Of a stretch of DNA of 64,000 nt, positions 1 through 6,477 are shown in pieces (position 1 is the first letter of the stretch; each line of letters starts with the position of its first letter). The DNA comes from CAYSRJ01 sp964521865 (GTDB lineage Bacteria > Spirochaetota > B62-G9 > DRHN01), in contig CAZFTJ010000004.1 in the NCBI GenBank assembly GCA_964521865.1, positions 1-64,000 of the forward strand. Direction: 5' to 3'. The translations under genes and the position numbers were made by a program. A model generated the notes under the pieces. The model had not been told where the DNA came from. It saw only the letters and a list, made by a program, of their open reading frames with translations, and ran no database searches.

Positions 1-16
1 AGCATAAATTCTTCAT
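1..16 (-). CDS. Start of a cassette gene leaving the left edge (partial)
   Basis: Only the first five codons (M-K-N-L-C) are inside the window. An AGGAG ribosome-binding site lies 7-8 nt upstream of the ATG at 16-14, which supports a real start. It is the first gene of the next cassette beyond the attC at 230-287, with a hairpin repeat as its leader. The product cannot be named. Confidence 0.45.
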
Positions 17-44
17 ATCCATCTCCTTTCAACTGTGATGCATA

Positions 45-233
45 ATGCCGCCGGTAAGCGGCATGTTCTCCGCATCAAGGCTTGTAAGCGGGGGTTATGT
101 CCGCTCAACTGGATTTGTTATACGGCGCGAAGCGTCGTGTAACAAATCCTGGTGTTCGCACCGGCGGTACTTTCAGTACTTTACAGCACCTGCGGCATCT
201 TCGACATTATCCGGATGCGAAGCGTCCGGATAA
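45..233 (+). repeat. Hairpin-rich interspersed repeat, copy A
   Basis: This is one of five copies of a ~195 bp repeat built from consecutive stem-loops: a GCCGC...GCGGC hairpin at the left end, a long stem around GGATTTGTTA...TAACAAATCC, and a TTATCCGGA...TCCGGATAA hairpin at the right end. Copy A lacks about 8 bp (AGCCGAAG) in the second hairpin. Its right end meets the attC at 230-287, so in cassette orientation (- strand) the repeat forms the start of the next cassette. Confidence 0.85.
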
Positions 234-287
234 AACTGCTAATCAGCCGCGCAGTTTTTTGCGTCGGCTGCATTAGCCTTGTTAGGT
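230..287 (-). other. attC recombination site
   Basis: On the - strand the R'' box is ACCTAAC (287-281) and the R' box is a degenerate GTTTTAT (236-230). The arms between them are imperfectly complementary (AACTGCTAATCAGCCGC against AACAAGGCTAATGCAGCCGACGC). It lies 4 nt after the hicA stop, the position expected for a cassette 3' end. Confidence 0.75.
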
Positions 288-290
288 CGT

Positions 291-470
291 TTAATCTGCA
301 TTAAGATTCTTCAAAATCTTCTTTGCCAATGGTTCTTTGATCTCGGCGTGCCGTGGGACAGCTTCCATCGCTCCGTTCTTCGGATTAATCCAAAGTGAAT
401 GTGAGGCTCCTTCCCGTTTCAGATAGCAACCCGCGATTCTCAACCTTCGCTCTAAGTCTCGTCTTTTCAT
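291..470 (-). CDS. hicA: HicA-like mRNA interferase toxin (type II TA)
   Basis: This 59-residue protein begins MKRRDLERRLRIAGC and contains the HicA signature (K-R-E-G-A-S-H-S-L-W) with the histidine that is catalytic in the family, followed by V-P-R-H-x-E-I. HicA toxins fold like a double-stranded RNA-binding domain and cleave mRNA during translation. The ATG overlaps the hicB stop (ATGA), so the pair is translationally coupled with the antitoxin first. The gene is a cassette of the integron array and ends 4 nt before an attC. It appears intact, unlike the second hicA at 2128-2339. Confidence 0.85.
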   Translation of the reverse strand: MKRRDLERRLRIAGCYLKREGASHSLWINPKNGAMEAVPRHAEIKEPLAKKILKNLNAD

Positions 471-685
471 CCAATGATCACCGTGTCTTGGATAGCGTCC
501 TCTGGAAGTCCTCGGAGAATGTCAGCCTTGCGATCCTCCAAGATCAACTCAATAGCCTGACGCAGACTAGCCTTGGTTTCCTCTATCGTCTCGCCCTGCC
601 CGTTGGCGCCTGGTACCTCTGGACAGATAGCCCAAAAGCCGCCCTCGGGTGCGGCTTCTATGATTGCCGTAAATTCTGCCTTCAT
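467..685 (-). CDS. hicB: HicB-like antitoxin
   Basis: The 72-residue protein has the HicB fold signature: a strand-rich N-terminus (FTAIIEAAPEGGFWAICPEVPG) followed by G-E-T-I-E-E-T-x-x-S-L-x-x-A-I-E. It is expected to neutralise the downstream HicA. No separate ribbon-helix-helix or XRE DNA-binding tail is obvious in this short version. An AGGAG site 6 nt before the ATG supports the start. It forms one cassette with hicA, between the attC sites at 230-287 and 711-824. Confidence 0.85.
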   Translation of the reverse strand: MKAEFTAIIEAAPEGGFWAICPEVPGANGQGETIEETKASLRQAIELILEDRKADILRGLPEDAIQDTVIIG

Positions 686-710
686 TGCAATCTCCTATCG
701 TTTGTTATTG

Positions 711-824
711 ACCGAACGCGGAGCTGAGTAGCCGCGCCGCCTCAACATACACCTGCTATTTTAATGCATGTACACGTTCCGCACCAGCAAACGCCTCGCG
801 GTCTACTCAAGCGAGATGTTATGC
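711..824 (-). other. attC recombination site
   Basis: On the - strand the R'' box is GCATAAC (824-818) and the R' box is GTTCGGT (717-711). The outer arms pair well with one bulge (AACGCGGAGCTGAGTAGCCGC against AACATCTCGCTTGAGTAGACCGC). The site starts 4 nt after the stop of the DUF2971 gene. Length is 114 bp. Confidence 0.85.
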
Positions 825-828
825 AGTA

Positions 829-1779
829 TTACCCTAATATTTTTATGTCACCATTATTCTCTATCAGTATTGGCCGTACTTTCCCATTTTTGTCTATCCC
901 TTGTGCAAATACGCCCCCGCAAGGAATATTCGTACTAAATGACACGCCATTAAGCGATGTCGCTGTCTTATCTGCGGAGTATTCAAATACTGAAAGAGCC
1001 CAGCCATGGAAGTACGCACGAAAAACCGTGATGCTTTGTGAATTGCATATACGATGAATTTCTTCACTGGTTTTCTCCATACAATCGCTTCCAAGAATTA
1101 CAGAGTGGATACTATCTAGAATTGAAACAAACATCGGTTGGCCAGTGTCCGTCCTAATTACCCAGCGATATTCCCATTCATCTCGCCAATCCAAATGTTT
1201 GGTGAAAAAAAGCTCCTTGTAGAACCTTCTAATATGGGCTTCTAGGGTACTATTGAAAGTGTTACCGATTAGGTCCTCAAGAAAAGTCAAATCATAAGGT
1301 CCGCCACCATCTTTACTATTTTGAGGTCCATGAGTTGAACTCAAATACTCCACAGGACCGTAGAATAGATTTTCTTTTCCGAAATCTGTTGAAATTCGTT
1401 GATGCAGTTTTTTCCAGTCTAGGACAAGGCATACTCCTTTGTGATTATCTGCGTACTGCAACCACATCCGCGGATGACCGAAACCTGAACGGAGGATTCT
1501 ATCAGCATCTTGCTCTGTGACTGTGGGGTCGTCTCTAGTACAACAAAGGATTAGAGATTTACTAGTAATGTATGTTGAGACTTCGTCAAAAAGGGTAGAT
1601 TGGAATTGCAAATTCGACTTTGGGGACCTGGAGTAAATCCTAAACGGCCATGTCTTTGCCTCCCGGGGATCGTTAAGCGCCTGAAACGATCCTATACGCA
1701 ACATCATGGCTGGCAATATCTTATAGGCCGCTGTTTGAGCGGTAGTATAATGATACAAGAACTGATGAAGTGGAAACAA
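829..1779 (-). CDS. DUF2971 family protein (cassette gene)
   Basis: This protein of about 316 residues carries DUF2971 hallmarks: L-Y-H-Y-T-T near the N-terminus, L-N-D-P-R-E at about residue 40, the W-L-Q-Y-A-D-N-H-K-G-V-C block mid-protein and a W-R-D-E-W-E-Y-R motif toward the C-terminus. The biochemical function of the family is unknown. Members turn up in phage-defence and mobile contexts, so a defence role here is only a suggestion. An ATG at 1875 would lie inside the upstream hairpin repeat. A TTG at 1779 with GAGG about 8 nt upstream is more convincing and places the first family motif close to the N-terminus. The gene is one cassette, bounded by attC sites at 711-824 and 1995-2117. 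Confidence 0.75.
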   Translation of the reverse strand: MFPLHQFLYHYTTAQTAAYKILPAMMLRIGSFQALNDPREAKTWPFRIYSRSPKSNLQFQSTLFDEVSTYITSKSLILCCTRDDPTVTEQDADRILRSGFGHPRMWLQYADNHKGVCLVLDWKKLHQRISTDFGKENLFYGPVEYLSSTHGPQNSKDGGGPYDLTFLEDLIGNTFNSTLEAHIRRFYKELFFTKHLDWRDEWEYRWVIRTDTGQPMFVSILDSIHSVILGSDCMEKTSEEIHRICNSQSITVFRAYFHGWALSVFEYSADKTATSLNGVSFSTNIPCGGVFAQGIDKNGKVRPILIENNGDIKILG

Positions 1780-1804
1780 CTTAACATCCTCATCTAGTCT
1801 GCAT

Positions 1805-2000
1805 AATGCCGCCGGTGAGCGGCATGTTCTCCGCGTCAAGCCGAAGGCTTGTAAGCGGGGGTTATGTCCGCTCAACTGGATTTGTTATACGGCGCGAAGC
1901 GTCGTGTAACAAATCCTGGTGTTCGCACCGGCGGTACTTTCAGTACTTTACAGCACCTGCGGCATCTTCGACATTATCCGGATGCGAAGCGTCCGGATAA
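1805..2000 (+). repeat. Hairpin-rich interspersed repeat, copy B
   Basis: This is the full-length copy, with all five stem-loops. Its TCCGGATAA end at 2000 coincides with the R' box (GGATAAC on +) of the attC at 1995-2117, so the repeat begins exactly where the DUF2971 cassette begins. Its other end stops about 25 nt before the putative TTG start, which makes the repeat the 5' leader of that gene. Confidence 0.9.
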
Positions 2001-2117
2001 CGATCAAGCTCACCGGCTGGCCAAGCAATAGGGAATAGCCTTAATTCTTTTCGTAAGTATTAGTAGAAACCTGGCAACCGTGCGAGAAAGCCAGTCCGGT
2101 GCAGCGATTTGTTATCT
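1995..2117 (-). other. attC recombination site
   Basis: On the - strand the R'' box is AGATAAC (2117-2111) and the R' box is GTTATCC (2001-1995). The arms are highly complementary (AACGATCAAGCTCACCGGCTGG against AACAAATCGCTGCACCGGACTGG). It follows the broken hicA gene directly. The R' box is shared with the end of repeat copy B. Confidence 0.88.
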
Positions 2118-2127
2118 GTCCAAATCT

Positions 2128-2339
2128 TTATAATAATCTGCGAAACTCATCAATAGTGATCCCTGCATCTTGAACAATACCGCCCATAGTGTAAGCATTC
2201 ACTGGATTATTTCGTGGAATAGTTAATATTCTTGTCCCATCAGACATGACTATATGTTGCCCTGTCTTGTTATACGAAAGCCTGCTTTCTCAAGTGTAAG
2301 AACAGCATCTAGGTGATTTATCCCAGGTAATTTTGGCAC
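2128..2339 (-). pseudogene. hicA: hicA toxin gene with a frameshift
   Basis: Reading from the GTG at 2339, the frame gives V-P-K-L-P-G-I-N-H-L-D-A-V-L-T-L-E-K-A-G, a classic HicA N-terminus, and then stops after G-N-I. A different frame continues the family sequence as G-Q-H-I-V-M-S-D-G-T-R, then I-P-R-N-N-P and ends D-E-F-R-R-L-L at 2128. The indel falls close to the catalytic G-x-H motif, near 2260. The toxin is probably inactive while the hicB antitoxin upstream is intact. A sequencing error in the AGACAGGG stretch is the alternative. Confidence 0.75.
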
Positions 2340-2342
2340 GTA

Positions 2343-2540
2343 TTAATCCGCAACTTCGACTTCACGCACTACACTGCCACGTAAGAGTTCTTCCAGTGCT
2401 TTGAGGTACTCTTGTATTGCATCCTGTATATTTATAAGGGCTTCCTCTTCAGTAGTACCTTGAGACCAACAGCCCGGTAAACCAGGTACGGACACACTGT
2501 ATCCTTCCTCTGTGTGCTTTAAGGCAATTTTATATTTCAT
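2343..2540 (-). CDS. hicB: HicB-like antitoxin
   Basis: This 65-residue protein (MKYKIALKHTEEGYSVSVPG) has the HicB core: a Y-x-V-x-V-P-G-L-P-G-C motif followed by G-T-T-E-E-E-A-L-x-N-I-x-x-A-I. The ATG at 2540 is preceded by GGGAG with a 6 nt spacer and is better than the more upstream in-frame start at 2567. The stop is 3 nt before the GTG of hicA, so the two were a translationally linked pair. It is the leading gene of its cassette, about 60 nt from the attC at 2599-2670. With the toxin broken, it may now act only as an orphan antitoxin. Confidence 0.82.
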   Translation of the reverse strand: MKYKIALKHTEEGYSVSVPGLPGCWSQGTTEEEALINIQDAIQEYLKALEELLRGSVVREVEVAD

Positions 2541-2598
2541 TGTATTCTCCCTAATATTAATATACACCCTGATGATTAAGTCGTGCTATTAGTTTTAC

Positions 2599-2670
2599 AG
2601 ATAACGACGAAGCTCACCTGCCGCTATGGAGCGCAACGGAATAGCGGTCGGGTGCAGCGCCTTGATAGGC
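2599..2670 (-). other. attC recombination site with a degenerate R'' box
   Basis: The R' box on the - strand is GTTATCT (2605-2599). The R'' box is degenerate (TATCAAG at 2667-2661 in place of a 3' AAC). The stem is clear: AACGACGAAGCTCACCTGCCGCT pairs with AGCGGTCGGGTGCAGCGCCTT. It ends about 30 nt after the methyltransferase stop. The lost AAC may make the site a poor recombination substrate. Confidence 0.7.
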
Positions 2671-2701
2671 AGCTTTTACCCCGACTTGGTTTCATACAAA
2701 C

Positions 2702-3322
2702 CTATTTCCCAAATCTTGGAATAAACATCGGAACCTTTCTCTTGTATTCTTCATATTCTTTGCCAAATTCTCTGGTTAGCTCTTCCTCCTCCTTCTTTGA
2801 GATGAGGCAAAGCAGTATAACCAGAAGGGGGGTGAAGAACAAAGAATACAACGCAGATAAAAGAAAAGTAAAGCCCACATGTGTTGATAACCATCCAAGA
2901 TGCTGTGGATGTCTAACAACGGCATAAATGCCTGTGGTAATAACTTTCTCCGGCCTATGCGTTTCTGACACTCTTCGTGACAATCCTTTTACCGAATTGA
3001 TTAACAGCCAGACGCCCAACAAATCGAAAGGTACAGATATTATCAGGTGAATCAATGGAATGGGGAAATTGGTAACTGGAATCGTGACTGACGTATTTTC
3101 AAAAACCGGAGTAAAAAATCTGGGTTGGGGTGAAAACCAGATTCCAATCAACGAGAAAAACAGGAGATTCGCCGACAAGCGACCCAAAATCCCACTAATC
3201 CTCGCTCCTTTCTCCCTTCCATACTTGTCTTGAAATTTCAGGTGTTCGACTGACAAGAAATGGATTGGTACTGCCGCAATTACACCTAATATGCAAAGGA
3301 AGAATAGAATGTACATTTTCAT
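2702..3322 (-). CDS. ICMT/phospholipid-methyltransferase-like membrane protein
   Basis: This protein of about 206 residues has four to five hydrophobic segments. Its C-terminal block resembles the isoprenylcysteine carboxyl methyltransferase/PEMT superfamily: T-T-G-I-Y-A-V-V-R-H-P-Q-H-L-G-W, the SAM-binding R-H-P motif, and later K-E-E-E-E-L-T-R-E-F-G-K-E-Y-E-E-Y. Such enzymes use S-adenosylmethionine to methylate small or lipid substrates in the membrane. The substrate cannot be told from sequence. The ATG at 3322 is the first in frame after a TTG at 3340, and no strong ribosome-binding site is visible. It is a cassette gene whose leader is repeat copy C. Confidence 0.75.
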   Translation of the reverse strand: MKMYILFFLCILGVIAAVPIHFLSVEHLKFQDKYGREKGARISGILGRLSANLLFFSLIGIWFSPQPRFFTPVFENTSVTIPVTNFPIPLIHLIISVPFDLLGVWLLINSVKGLSRRVSETHRPEKVITTGIYAVVRHPQHLGWLSTHVGFTFLLSALYSLFFTPLLVILLCLISKKEEEELTREFGKEYEEYKRKVPMFIPRFGK

Positions 3323-3368
3323 CAACTTTTTGAGAACCAATTGTTATTCAATGGCGAATAGCCACCTA

Positions 3369-3473
3369 ATGCCACAGGTGAGCGGCATGTTTTCCGCGTC
3401 AAGCCGAAGGCTTGTAAGCGGGGGTTTGTCCGCCCCACAGGATTTGTTATACGGTGCGAAGCGTCGTGTAACA
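3369..3473 (+). repeat. Hairpin repeat, copy C, left part
   Basis: This part matches copies A and B from the GCCGC hairpin to the sequence GTGTAACA, where similarity ends abruptly. The missing remainder resumes at 5141, after 1.67 kb that contains an IS110-type transposase gene. The left terminal hairpin is slightly diverged (GCCACAGGTGAGCGGC). Confidence 0.85.
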
Positions 3474-3915
3474 TATAATAAAGGCATTTTATCAAGAGAC
3501 AAATTTCCCCCATGCTGCAGGCAAGCAGCAAATTTCTTATTTGCAATGGTAACGCCGAACCGTGACGACCGCTCTTTTACCTTATCCTGACTCGCTATTT
3601 CTATGCTGGATGTAGATCATTTCTGAATCTGCACCAAACATATAAAGGGGATTGATGCAGGTATCGTATCAGTAACACCCGCACTGATAATCAGAAAGAA
3701 GATTATCAAACCCAGAAATTTATCGGTGCCCGGCCGGCCTCATTCATTATAGCGAGGAGATGCTTTCAGGGTCCCAGTTATCGAGGAGATACCGGCAGGG
3801 GCAGTTCCGGATTTAAAAAAGTGTGTCTAAGGGACGGCTTATGAAAATCCTTTTATCCCCCTTTGATCCAGGTAAGGTGGTCCCCAATCAAATCGAAGGT
3901 CTTAAAAGCAACCAG

Positions 3916-4983
3916 TTAGACGAAGGGGCTAACCACCTTCCCTTCCAGCTTCTCCTTAGGGAACCGAAACAACAGCTCTTCCTTGTAAGGACACCGGTGT
4001 TTCATCACGTTGTACGCAGCCTGAGCCAGTTTATGAGAGATAATTGAACGGGCTACCAGTCGAGATGCCTTCTTTCTTCTGGCCGAGAGTTTGTCATATA
4101 GTCTCATTATTTCAGAATAATTTCTAATAGCCATGACAGCTGCCTGAGAGAATGCCCATTTGAGATAGTGATTTCCCTGCTTTCTGTTGGGGCTTCGATA
4201 TGCCTTATCGGAGGATTGGTGAATACCAGGAACCACCCGACAATAGGAACAGAATGCCCGGGCATGAGCAAATCTGTGAATATCCCCTACCTCGTAGAGG
4301 ATGGTTAAAGCGAGAACTTTACCAATCCCAGGGATGGTTTGTAAAAGATGAAAGCGCTGATCCTGTTTTGCTCGCTCTAAGATTTTCTTTTCCATGTACT
4401 CTATCTGCCCCGTTAAGAGCTCTATCCGTTCCAATCCCATGGTCTCTTTTACACGAATAAATGGATGGTGATAAAGCGGGTGCATGTTCTCTTCGGTAAG
4501 CCGCTTTATCGCGTTACGGTCGAAACCCTGGATGTTATACCTGAGGAGCATACGGCTAAGAGCTCCGTATTCGGCGGCTCTTTTGGTGACTAGGCGGATG
4601 CGCTCCCGCAGAAGGTCTCTTATGGGGCGAAGCTCGTAGGGGTAGATGTAATCCTGAGGGATCAGTTGCGCCCTCAGCAGTATGGCCAGGGTGAAAGCGT
4701 CCCATTTGTCGGTTTTTTTCTTCGACCAGGTGATTGCTTTCAGCCCCAGAGTATGGGCTAGGCTCACCTCATAGTCTTTCTTCTGGAGGCTATACACAAG
4801 CCATTCCCAGTTGATGGTGGATTCCACTACAATTTCAAGAGAAGTCTTGTAGGGTGAAAGCGTTGATTCAATCTTGTACAAATCGTTGTCCATCTTCTTA
4901 TTCAGGAACCTGTGATCCTGTTCGTCGATCAAACAAAGATGATTTTTTCTTGCACCAAGATCGATTCCGCAGTAAAATTTCAC
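3916..4983 (-). CDS. IS110-family transposase (DEDD recombinase)
   Basis: This 355-residue protein is full length for the family. The N-terminal RuvC-like DEDD domain shows G-I-D-L-G (first Asp, residues 6-10), V-V-E-S-T (Glu, about residue 53) and K-T-D-K-W-D-A (Asp residues, about 90-96). The C-terminal Transposase_20 domain has the helix-hairpin-like T-I-P-G-I-G-K-V-L-A and the serine-containing region around G-I-H-Q-S-S. IS110 enzymes recombine DNA guided by a structured bridge RNA made from the element's noncoding end. The gene points the same way as the cassettes but is an insertion, not a cassette gene. A GGAGGTG ribosome-binding site lies just before the ATG. Confidence 0.93.
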   Translation of the reverse strand: MKFYCGIDLGARKNHLCLIDEQDHRFLNKKMDNDLYKIESTLSPYKTSLEIVVESTINWEWLVYSLQKKDYEVSLAHTLGLKAITWSKKKTDKWDAFTLAILLRAQLIPQDYIYPYELRPIRDLLRERIRLVTKRAAEYGALSRMLLRYNIQGFDRNAIKRLTEENMHPLYHHPFIRVKETMGLERIELLTGQIEYMEKKILERAKQDQRFHLLQTIPGIGKVLALTILYEVGDIHRFAHARAFCSYCRVVPGIHQSSDKAYRSPNRKQGNHYLKWAFSQAAVMAIRNYSEIMRLYDKLSARRKKASRLVARSIISHKLAQAAYNVMKHRCPYKEELLFRFPKEKLEGKVVSPFV

Positions 4984-5140
4984 CTGAGCACCTCCTTTGG
5001 TATTAAGGGTTTTGGGACCCGCATGGGGATCCCCTTAAGATTACGATCTAAAAGATCGTATTGGGAAGATGGTACCCGAAAATTTCGGAACCATCAAGCC
5101 CGTTTTAACCCACGCCGAAGGGGTTGCCTTTAATAATTAT
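4984..5140 (-). ncRNA. Candidate bridge RNA region of the IS110 element
   Basis: This 157 nt lies between the element end and the transposase start, the place where IS110-group elements encode their bridge RNA. It is dense in stem-loops: TACGATCT/AGATCGTA with a 3 nt loop, ATGGT..CCGAAA/TTTCGGAACCAT, and an AACCC..GGGTT stem near the element end. I could not match guide loops to the target by eye, so the call rests on position and structure only. Confidence 0.4.
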
Positions 5141-5194
5141 CAAATCCTGGTGCTCGCACCGGCGGCATTATCCGGATGCGAAACGTCCGGATAA
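5141..5194 (+). repeat. Hairpin repeat, copy C, right part
   Basis: The sequence resumes the repeat with CAAATCCTGGTG and ends with the TCCGGATAA hairpin. About 38 bp present in other copies (the segment with TACTTTCAGTACTTTACAGC) are missing. Its end again coincides with an attC R' box (5189-5195). Confidence 0.82.
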
Positions 5195-5313
5195 CGTTTA
5201 CATCACCGGCTCACCGTTTTTGCAATCCGACGCACTTTGATTATAGCTAAAGTGTGCGCTTTTCGCAGCGCTTTCCGGAGCCGAAGGCGAGTTCGGTGTA
5301 TGTGTGGTTAGCT
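5189..5313 (-). other. attC recombination site
   Basis: On the - strand the R'' box is AGCTAAC (5313-5307) and the R' box is GTTATCC (5195-5189). The arms AACGTTTACATCACCGGCTC and AACCACACATACACCGAACTC pair with small bulges. The site lies 22 nt after the stop of the NmrA-like gene. Length is 125 bp. Confidence 0.83.
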
Positions 5314-5335
5314 GGCATTTTTGTTCCTCGGGCAT

Positions 5336-6190
5336 TCACATTTTGACGGTTGTTTTCTGCATCCCAAACCATTCGTCAAGAGTAATAGATGGTGCTCCTA
5401 ACAATGCATTAGCTTCGGCCGGATCACCCAGCTCTCCTACCTTATCAAAGTAAGCAATCAATCTTGTCGCATCAGCCAGTTCTTCGCGACCGGTTAGTTT
5501 CGCAATCAATTGGGCTTGCCAAAGTTTCATACGCATTATTCTTCGTCCGGGATAACAGGCATTGACAAAGCGTTTGAATGCGTCAGGCAATGTCATACTT
5601 TCAGGTCCATGAACGAACAATCTCTTGCCAAGAGCACGATTATCTTCATAAGATGCAGCCACCATCCGCCCCAAATCCGCTGCCGCAACGAAATGCAATG
5701 GGGGTGGCTTCTGGCCAATGATCACTACTGCCCGATTTCCTCGGATGAAGTTGTACAAGGTTTCCATCGCCCAAGTTGGACAAAACACGGTGTTTGCTAT
5801 TCCGCTTGAACGCAGAATAGCCTCTGTACGCATTTTCACATCAATCAAGTCAAACCAGCGGTTTGCCTCACATACCGTCGTTGCAGAGATGTAAGTAATG
5901 CGCTCCAAACCAGTTGTTTTTCCCAAACCAATGACATGCCGCATGGCGGTCAACTCGGATATCTGTGGCAAACTTATATGCACCGCGTCGCACTCCGTCA
6001 TAGCCACTTGGATATTTTCCCTGTTTAGCACATTCCCTTTGACAATCTCTATTTCGTCTCCGAACATCTGGTGCGCTTTTTCGCTGTTGCGCACCAGTAC
6101 TCGCACTTGATTTCCCATCTCAACCGAACTACGAGTAACCGGCTGACCTAGCATTCCAGTTGCACCCAAGATGAGGATTCGCCTGGCCAT
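5336..6190 (-). CDS. NmrA-like NAD(P)-binding oxidoreductase/epimerase (atypical SDR)
   Basis: This 284-residue protein starts with a Rossmann motif (I-L-I-L-G-A-T-G-M-L-G) and has the layout of the NmrA/atypical short-chain dehydrogenase family: R-V-L-V-R-N-S-x-K after strand 2, G-N-V-L-N after strand 3, Y-I-S-A-T-T mid-domain and a W-F-D-L-I-D-x-K-M-R-T-E helix. The catalytic Y-x-x-x-K of classical SDRs is not present in its usual form, which is typical of NmrA-like proteins that bind cofactor without known catalysis. It is a cassette gene between the attC sites at 5189-5313 and 6240-6352. Substrate unknown. Confidence 0.82.
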   Translation of the reverse strand: MARRILILGATGMLGQPVTRSSVEMGNQVRVLVRNSEKAHQMFGDEIEIVKGNVLNRENIQVAMTECDAVHISLPQISELTAMRHVIGLGKTTGLERITYISATTVCEANRWFDLIDVKMRTEAILRSSGIANTVFCPTWAMETLYNFIRGNRAVVIIGQKPPPLHFVAAADLGRMVAASYEDNRALGKRLFVHGPESMTLPDAFKRFVNACYPGRRIMRMKLWQAQLIAKLTGREELADATRLIAYFDKVGELGDPAEANALLGAPSITLDEWFGMQKTTVKM

Positions 6191-6239
6191 AAATACTCCT
6201 CCAACGACACAAACCCTTCATGAGTATCTGCAAATTGCC

Positions 6240-6352
6240 AGCTAACGTCAAGCTGATCTGCCACGCAGAATCGGACAGCACGACCACATCAAACTGATAA
6301 GTCAAAGCTATCGATGGGTCCCTACGCGGTCAGCTCCAGCGCCATGTTGAAC
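6240..6352 (-). other. attC recombination site
   Basis: On the - strand the R'' box is GTTCAAC (6352-6346) and the R' box is GTTAGCT (6246-6240). The arms AACGTCAAGCTGATCTGCC and AACATGGCGCTGGAGCTGACCGC pair in the usual imperfect way. It closes the cassette upstream of the NmrA-like gene. The only gene between it and the next attC-like sequence is the + strand recombinase, so it belongs either to a cassette holding that gene or to a cassette split by it. Confidence 0.78.
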
Positions 6353-6477
6353 TAAGCCGCAAAGCGGCAGTCGAATTCTACTCCAAGCAATAGATTTTGC
6401 CCTTACATTTTATCCATAACAGTCATAATATACCCCCTAACCATATTACCACTCAATTAATCTCAAGGAGGCATATC

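Larger units (their letters stand above)
3474..5140 (-). mobile_element. IS110-family insertion element inside repeat copy C
   Basis: The boundaries come from the interrupted repeat. The left part ends ...GTGTAACA and the right part starts CAAATCC..., whereas intact copies read GTGTAACAAATCC. The dinucleotide CA is therefore present on both sides, which fits the shared core dinucleotide of IS110 elements and the absence of a long target duplication. One DEDD transposase gene (3916-4983) lies within. About 157 nt of structured sequence precede the gene and about 440 nt follow it. The ends carry loosely inverted AT-rich motifs (TAATAAAGGCA against TTATTAAAGGCA). The 3' noncoding part is long for the family and may include older debris. 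I see no gene in 3474-3915. Confidence 0.72.

Noticed and set aside
45..233. Conserved 62-64 codon open frame (MPPVSGMFSAS...) in the repeat copies
   Set aside because: It follows from the open structure of the hairpins, lacks ribosome-binding sites and varies with indels; copy C is broken. Treated as repeat DNA.
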